DNA of 64,000 nt from Dichetophora obliterata. Its lineage: Eukaryota > Arthropoda > Insecta > Diptera > Sciomyzidae. Both the position numbers and the translations under genes were made by a program. Shown in pieces: positions 57,857 through 64,000 of the stretch (positions are counted from its first letter, which is position 1; each line of letters starts with the position of its first letter). The DNA lies in contig OY986435.1 of assembly GCA_963920525.1 (NCBI GenBank), forward strand, positions 223,126,399 to 223,190,398. Direction: 5' to 3'. Under the pieces are notes generated by a model. It did no database searches and was not told the origin of the DNA. It saw nothing but the letters and a program-made list of their open reading frames with translations.

Positions 57857-58337
57857 GGGGTCAGACAATTGGTGTAAATATCAATGTCATCATCAGATGG
57901 TTTTGATGGTTCTGTTGCCTTGGGACGCTTGGGTGGTGCTGGTTGTGCTTTCTTCGGTGCTGGTTTTGCTGGTGGTTTTTCTGCCTCAGATCATAAATTT
58001 TGCCTGGAGAAATCAGCTCGCAGCTCTCCACTGCCTTTCGGCCACGTTTCGATGATTTCTTTGGGGTAATAATTGCTTGTAATAATCCAATTTTATCCAG
58101 AAGCGACAAAGACTGGTGCTTTCTGACCCTTTTTGACAGTTCTAGTACAAATCTAATCTAATCACCACAGTGGTTCACAACCCAGCCATGAGACCATTTT
58201 GGAAACGTCAAAAACAACGACACATCCAATCATATTTCGACATAACCCAAAATTGGATCGTAAAATAGAATCAAAACACTAAATAAATATGCATTACACT
58301 CACCGTTTTGGAATAATTTCACTCACTTGGATAGCAT

Positions 58338-60396
58338 TTTGAAAAAAAAATCAAAAAGGTTTTCCAATCGATTTTCAAACACGATGTCTGTAGCTGCCAC
58401 AAGCAATACGACTGTACATTTGGGTGTAACAACAAAAACTGAGTCATGTCAAAAGACAAACTTGACAGTTGAAAAATTGGCTATATGTAATAATAATGTA
58501 TAATAAGGGCATGGTGTTATTATCCAGGTGGAAGCGGTTTTTTCACCACACCATACATTTTGCTATAGTTGTCAAAAAATTGTATCAAAAAGAGAGAGGT
58601 TGTCTAGAAGTGTCAAGTTTGGTCAAGTGATTCGTTATAAGAAGCTTTTAGAAAAGTATTTGGTCGTTCGTTTATTCTGCTTTAAATGCTTTTTTATTTT
58701 GTTAAATAGTATATGTTTTCAATACAAGCTGAAGTTAATCAAAAAGCTAAAAGAGCACGCTATAAGATATTGTGTGCCAAAGAAAATCTGACATGTATTT
58801 ACATAGCAGCTTTAATAGTCACAGCAGCAGCAAATCCTTCGCTTGCATCAGTCGAAATTTGTTGGTATTAATTATGCTCGGAATTGGAAGGTTAAAACAG
58901 ATCGACAGAATAAGATAAGCTAGTTGAAGGTCTTGGCAAATACATTTAATTCAAAAACAAACACTTTCACAAACTTCGTTTTATTTCGCTTTGCTTTAAA
59001 TTTGCCATCAGCTGTTCTTGACAAGGCTAGTGTTCATTTTTGTGAGAGAGTTGGAAAAACCGCTTCCACATGTATAATTACACCATGAATTAGGGAATAA
59101 TTAATGAGTCACAATCCAGTCTAGTTCACAACTTAGCCCTTTTCCCTACTCTAAAAAACACTATAAAAACAAAAATAAAAGCAACGAATTTAAAATTTAA
59201 AAAAAATACCATTAAATGAACACGACTTTAATATTTTAACAGTTAAAGTTTTTAAGGTACATACGAAGTTTATAAATTTCGAAAAATTAATTTTTTCATA
59301 TTTTTGTTCTATAGTTTTTTAAAAATCACCTCCTAACATATTATAAAGAAATTCGACGAAAAACGGTCTACAACGCGCTCCCTTGAATATCTAGCAGGTG
59401 TCTTGAAAACTTTAAACGCGTTTTTTTCGAAATGACTTTTTCAAATGGCCGAATTATTTGCGCAAATCGAAGGAGGGGAAAGTTTGTGTAAATATCAAAA
59501 CTATTTTGATTCATACGATTTTAAAGATTATGCTTAAAAATGTCTTTGTAAACTTCGTATGTAACTTTAAGAAAAAGATAAAGTAATTTTGTTGAGATCG
59601 TATGGTATGTATTTTAAACCGGATCGAAATTTGAATTTTTCCACTGATTATAGCTAGAAAAATCCTTAAAAATCTAATTTTATTTATCGAAGATATTATT
59701 TTATTTCCCTGCATAATTTAAAATCTTATTGTTCGCGAAGAGAGTTCAAACGGCGCTGAATGTGATCTTGATGAAAGGTATAACTTACTTTCATCAACAT
59801 AACGATTAAAAAAAAATTTAAGAAATACCAAAATGAAGGCAACGATATCTGAACATATTACAAAAACGGTGACGGACATAATCTTGAGGACATAATTCCA
59901 AAAAGTAGATTTGGGATTATGACCAGTTTTAAAGAGGTCATAAGCCTAAAAGAAAAAGAGGACGTAATCCCAAAATAAATTTCATCTTAAAAAAAATTGA
60001 TTTGCCAAATCTCCCAAGCACACAACAGCTCATGTAGTGGACAAAAATCAAAAATATTTTTGTCTCGAACCCAACCCAATGGGTGGTATCGTTGTAAAGG
60101 AAATATTTTAAGTGGGGTAAAGTTTTAAAACTGAAATGTACAACATGTCGAAAATATTGTGTCACAATTTCAAGTAAATCGGAGTAAAACTAACGAAGAT
60201 ACAGCGTTTCAAGCGACCAGCCCTCATACTGGGATCTTCGAGTATGAAAACTTTAAAGCGTTTTTCCTCCAACTCACGTTATCAAAGTCGGTGTCCCTCA
60301 TAACTTCAAAACTACTGCACCGATCCTTTTGAAATTTTAAACCCCTTATTCTATACATACTTTACGAGGTAACGCTGTAGAGTTTTTTTAAAATTT
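58338..60396. other. No gene recognised
   Basis: AT-rich sequence. Short open frames show no motif. Near 59875-59965 phrases such as gggattatgacc and ggacataattccaaaa start a theme that resumes right of the 43-bp satellite. Confidence 0.35.
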
Positions 60397-60520
60397 GTTT
60401 ATATTTTTTTTCTACAATAATAAATTAACCGATTTTTTTCGCAAAAATCGCGTATTTCTTGTTTATATTTTTTTTCTACAATAATAAATTAACCGATTTT
60501 TTTCGCAAAAATCGCGTTTT
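60397..60520 (+). repeat. Two-copy tandem repeat of about 62 bp
   Basis: The unit ttgtttatattttttttctac through cgcaaaaatcgcg occurs twice in immediate succession with almost no difference. Confidence 0.8.
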
Positions 60521-60860
60521 TCATTTCAAAGTGTTCCCAAAAAATGAAAAATTTAAATTTTGCAAAACCGTCCCAGCTTAACTTGGGGAAAGCGATTATC
60601 TAACGGTAAAAAAATGGTTTTTGTATTTAAGAATATCCAGCACAGAGTTATGAGGATTATCGTAATTCTACTTTTTTTAGAGGCGCTTAAGAATAATTGC
60701 TGCTTGTGCCGTATTTTTTAATATTTCTTCATGAAAATTTCACAGAATATTTTTCAAATCTTATATTTTAATGTCCTATTAGTTTTGATAAATAGACTTT
60801 AGCTGTGTCGTCAGAAAAATTTCATAAAGATGTGTTTTTTTTTTGGGATTATCCCAGAGA

Positions 60861-62100
60861 GTCTACTGTACTCGGGCCTAGATCAGAGAGCTTATATCCG
60901 AGAGCCTACTGTACTTGGGTCTAGATCAGAGAGTTTTTCTCCGAGAGTCTACTGTACTCGGGCCTAGATCAGAGAGATTGTATCCGAGAGCCTACTGTAC
61001 TCGGGCCCAGATCAGAGAGATTGTCTCCGAGAGCCTGCTGTACTCGGACCTAGACTACAGAGAGTTTGTCTCCGAGAGTCTACCATACTCGGGCCTAGAA
61101 CAGAGAGTTTGTCTCCAAGAGCCTACTGTACTCGGGCCTAGATCAGAGTGATTATATCCGAGAGCCTACTGTACTCGGGCCTAGATCACAGAGAGATTGT
61201 TTTCAAGAGGGTACTGTACTCGTGCCTAGATCAGAGAGATTGTCTCCGAGAGCCTACTGTACTCGAGCCTAGACCACAGAAGGTTTGTCTCCGAGAGTCT
61301 ACTGTACTCGGGCCTAGATCAGAGTTTTTCTCCGAGAGTCTACTGTACTCGGGCCTAGATCAGAGAGATTGTATCCGAGAGCCTCCTGTACTCGTGCCTA
61401 GATCAGAGAGATTGTCTCCGAGAGCCTGCTGTTCTCGGACCTAGACTACAGAGAGTTTGTCTCTGAGAGTCTACCGTACTCGGGCCTAGATCAGAGAGTT
61501 TTTCTCCAAGAGTCTACTGTACGCGGGCCTAGATCAGAGAGTTTCTCTCCAAGAGTCTACTGTACTCGGGCCTACATCAGAGTGATTATATCCGAGAGCC
61601 TACTGTACTCGGGCCTAGATCACAGAGAGATTGTCTCCGAGAGTCTACTGTACTCGGGCCTAAATCAGAAAGTTTTTCTCCGAGAGTCTACTGTACTCGG
61701 GCCTAGATCAGAGTGATTATATCCGAGAGCCTACTGTACTCGGGCCTAGATCACAGAGAGATTGTTTTCAAGAGTGTACTGCACTCGTGCCTAGATCAGA
61801 GAGATTGTCTCAGAGAGCCTACTGTACTCAAGCCTAGACCACAGAGTTTGTCTCCGAGAGTCTACTGTAGTCGGGCCTAGATCAGAGAGATTGTCTGCGA
61901 GAGCCTACTGTACTCGGGCCTAGAACAGAAAGTTTGTCTCCAAGAGCCTACTGTACTCGCGCCTAGATCACAGAGAGATTGTTTTCGAGAGTGTACTGTA
62001 CTCGTGCCTATATCTGAGAGATTGTCTCCGAGAGCCCACTGTACTCGAGCCTAGACCACAGAGAGTTTGTCTCCGAGAGTATACTGTACGCCTAGATCAG
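60861..62100 (+). repeat. 43-bp satellite, 29 units, higher-order structure
   Basis: The unit is gagagcctactgtactcggg followed by cctagatcagagagattgtc, with variants. I counted 29 units in 1.24 kb. Unit variants recur in blocks: units 3-6 match 12-15, and units 8-12 match 21-25. The open frames across it result from the repeat lacking stops, not from coding. Confidence 0.9.
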
Positions 62101-62109
62101 AGAGTTTTT

Positions 62110-62325
62110 CTTCAATTTTTGGGATTATGTCTCCTTTTCTGGAGGGCATAATTCCAACTTTTAAATTTGTCCCTTCGGGCTATGTCCCGTCACCGGATCA
62201 GTCTTCTGTGAAGCGGTCAGAACCCCCAAATCCAATTTTTGGGATTATGTCCACAAAATAAGGGGTCACAATCTGAAATTTGGGATTGTGTTTCTTGGGG
62301 TTATGTCCTGTCCTGATACATTTTT
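62110..62325 (+). repeat. gggattatgtcc-type repeat beside the satellite
   Basis: The phrase gggattatgtc or its close variants occurs about four times (62117, 62233, 62282, 62299), with inverse forms (ggcataattcc). The same theme stands at 59875-59965 and just before the satellite (gggattatccc at 60846). Confidence 0.5.
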
Positions 62326-62559
62326 TACAGCGGTCTTAGCACAAAGTGTGTTCAAAAATGTCAAAAAAGCTTTATTTTTGACAATGAAGTTTATACCTAT
62401 TAATCATTTTATAAAGTTTTATGCCAAAACGTTTGAATAAGCGCTATGAATTTACTTGAATTTAAAACAAAAAACATAGACATGAAAAAGCTTTAACTTC
62501 CAAAAAGCAATTTTTTTTTTTTTTGTAAACACAATTGGAAGCGGCTATTTTTTTCCTTT

Positions 62560-63800
62560 CAATTCAGTTTAAACTTGTGAAAAGTTCAATTAAAATTCAT
62601 GAATCCAATTTGATATTCAGAAAAGATCAAGTGAAATACAGAACATCGATTTGATTTGCAGAACTCTTTTTGAAATCGAGAATTGATTAATTGAAACCCA
62701 TAAATTCCATTTAACTCAATATAAATTCTGCAATTCAACATGAAATTCAGAATTGATCAATTTAAACTCAGAAACTATTTTTGATATTCAGAATAGATCG
62801 ATTGAAATTCAGAATAGATTAAAAAGAATTCAGAATAGATCAATGGATATTCAGAATTCCATATGAAATTCAGCATCGACAAATTGAAATTGATAATGAT
62901 ACATATGATACAATTCAGAGAAAATTAGCGAAAATTCAAAAATTGGGATTAAGATTTAAATTAAAAGTTTAAAATTAAAAAAGATTAAGAATTAGGCAAT
63001 TGAGATCAATTCAGAAAAAATCAGTTGAAATTCAGAAAAAGTCGACTGAAATACAAAACAAGAAATACGGATTTAAAATTTCATTTTAATTTCAGAATAG
63101 ATCGATACAAATTCAGAATTCCATTCCATTTATATATAAATTCAGAAAAAATCAATTCAAATTTAGCAATTCCATTTGAAGTTCATAGAAAAACAATTGA
63201 AATTCTATTTAAAATCAACTTAATAAAATTAAGAAACTTCATTTGAAATTCAGAAAAAATTAATTCAAATTCTGAAAAGATCAATTGAAATTCAAAAAAG
63301 ATCAATTGAAATTTAAAAAACATCAATCAAAATTCAGCAATTATCAATTCAAATTTAGAAAAAAATAAATGTATGGTTAAAAAATTAAATTTTCCTTATA
63401 ACTCTATGATGATCATTACCATATCAATTATTAAACATATTTATAAAATGGTTATGGTAATGGTAACGGTAATTCTTATGGTAATGCTAATGGTAATGGT
63501 AATACTAATGGCAAGTATTATGGTAATGTTACATTTCAGTTTTTTTATATTAATAGATATTTTCTGAATTTCAATTGATCTATTTCGGATTTCAATTGCT
63601 TTATTCTGAATTTTTATTGATTTATTTCGAATTTCAATTGCTCTTTTCTGAATTTCGGTTTATCTATTTTAAATCTTAAATGAAATTTCTGTATTTTATT
63701 TGATAAATTTTCAATCAAATTTCTGAATTTTTAATTGGAATGAATTTTCAAATTTCAATGGATTAGTTCTGAATTTTAATTGATATTTTCAAAATTTTAA
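62560..63800. repeat. AT-rich degenerate repeat array with inverted right part
   Basis: From 62560 to 63360 the phrase gaaattcagaa followed by a rat.aatt word repeats about every 28-32 bp. From 63550 to 63800 the inverse (ttctgaatttcaattgatc) repeats, so the two parts can pair. Between them is a trinucleotide-like tract (atggtaatggtaacggtaat). Non-coding. Confidence 0.7.
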
Positions 63801-64000
63801 TTGGAAATAGTATAGTTTGAGAACGTGTACTATATCTCAAGTTATGTCAACTTTTGCGCTTTAAATTTTTTAATAAAAACTCTTTTTTTAAGATGTAGAC
63901 TGTGCCTAATGTTCAAGGTTTATTTTGGTAATTTTTATTTATAACAAAATAAAATACAATTATTTCAATTTTTTTTTATATGTTATACTATGGACATCTT

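Larger units (their letters stand above)
55368..58337 (-). pseudogene. Small two-exon gene of unknown function, split by a LINE
   Basis: Reading on the minus strand: first exon 58337-58327 (MLSK start, donor gtgagt), a 185-nt intron with acceptor gtactag, then exon 58141-57857, then after the LINE 55497-55368 ending TGA. The total is exactly 142 codons. The first part reads TVKKGQKAPVF, then the frame is displaced by one in the middle (DKIGLLQAIITPKKSSKRGR), then returns (EKPPAKPAPKKAQPAPPKRP, and DDDIDIYTNCLTP). Across the LINE it continues KNSIENNTCGRRVYLKCANM and ends in an acidic tail (TDLDEDEENDD). A Lys/Pro-rich basic part followed by a Cys-containing motif suggests a nuclear protein, but I do not recognise the family. 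Two frame displacements and the LINE make it a probable pseudogene. Confidence 0.55.

Noticed and set aside
60915..61444. Open frames across the 43-bp satellite with repeated peptide text
   Set aside because: The repeat period is not a multiple of three and the unit lacks stops, so open frames arise automatically.
63025..63567. Open frames in the AT-rich repeat array
   Set aside because: Low-complexity translation of repeats and of a trinucleotide-like tract.
1..64000. CRISPR array, restriction or phage-defence system
   Set aside because: The tandem arrays have no spacer-repeat structure and the sequence is eukaryotic (introns, poly(A) signals, insect transposons).

Overview
The window reads as a piece of a large, AT-rich, transposon-loaded insect genome, most probably a fly. 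Reasons: one host gene has 60-85 nt introns beside two huge ones (12.8 and 28.9 kb), and the mobile elements (rosa-type DD41D and maT-type DD37D mariners, piggyBac, hAT, an IR/DR Tc1-like element, a CsRn1-like Ty3/gypsy element, an RNase-H-bearing LINE) are typical of insects. There are no bacterial operons, CRISPR arrays or rRNA genes.

Host genes. A plus-strand gene for a pleckstrin-homology (PH) domain protein runs from before base 10490 to a stop at 53356. Seven exons are visible with matching splice phases, including a 28-nt microexon. Its 5' end is not recognised here. A convergent minus-strand coding segment (58337 down to 55368) appears to be a small two-exon gene. Its coding exon is split by a 5'-truncated LINE and carries two further frame breaks, so I treat it as a pseudogene of unknown function.

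Mobile elements, left to right. piggyBac copy 1 (1129-5176), broken transposase. A hAT fragment (5401-6235). Small inverted-repeat elements and satellites (6.4-14.4 kb). piggyBac copy 2 (14881-20936, flanked by TTAA), interrupted by three younger elements: a degraded maT mariner, a rosa mariner with an intact 361-residue transposase, and a 1.1-kb non-autonomous element with CCCAAGTAAC ends that gives a 2-bp target duplication. A broken mariner containing a 162-bp hairpin (25435-26707). A 1.3-kb long-inverted-repeat element (26937-28227). A second CCCAAGTAAC element (29304-30413). A hAT-like frame (31911-41599, 8-bp duplication TGTCCAAC) holding a degraded Tc1-like element with doubled terminal sites (32083-33719) and a structurally complete Ty3/gypsy retrotransposon with apparently identical 798-bp LTRs (33939-40092). 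A second hAT-like frame (42567-46784, 8-bp duplication ATGAAGAC). A LINE (55506-57856). A 43-bp satellite of 29 units with higher-order structure (60861-62100) and an AT-rich inverted array near the right edge.

The most interesting signals are: nested insertions whose empty sites can be reconstructed because they interrupt open reading frames or a satellite; the 2-bp-duplicating CCCAAGTAAC family; a canonical -1 frameshift site between gag and pol; and several small terminal-inverted-repeat elements that each carry tRNA-like (B-box) sequence. Everything here was read by eye from sequence; no database search was made, so family assignments rest on recognised motifs.
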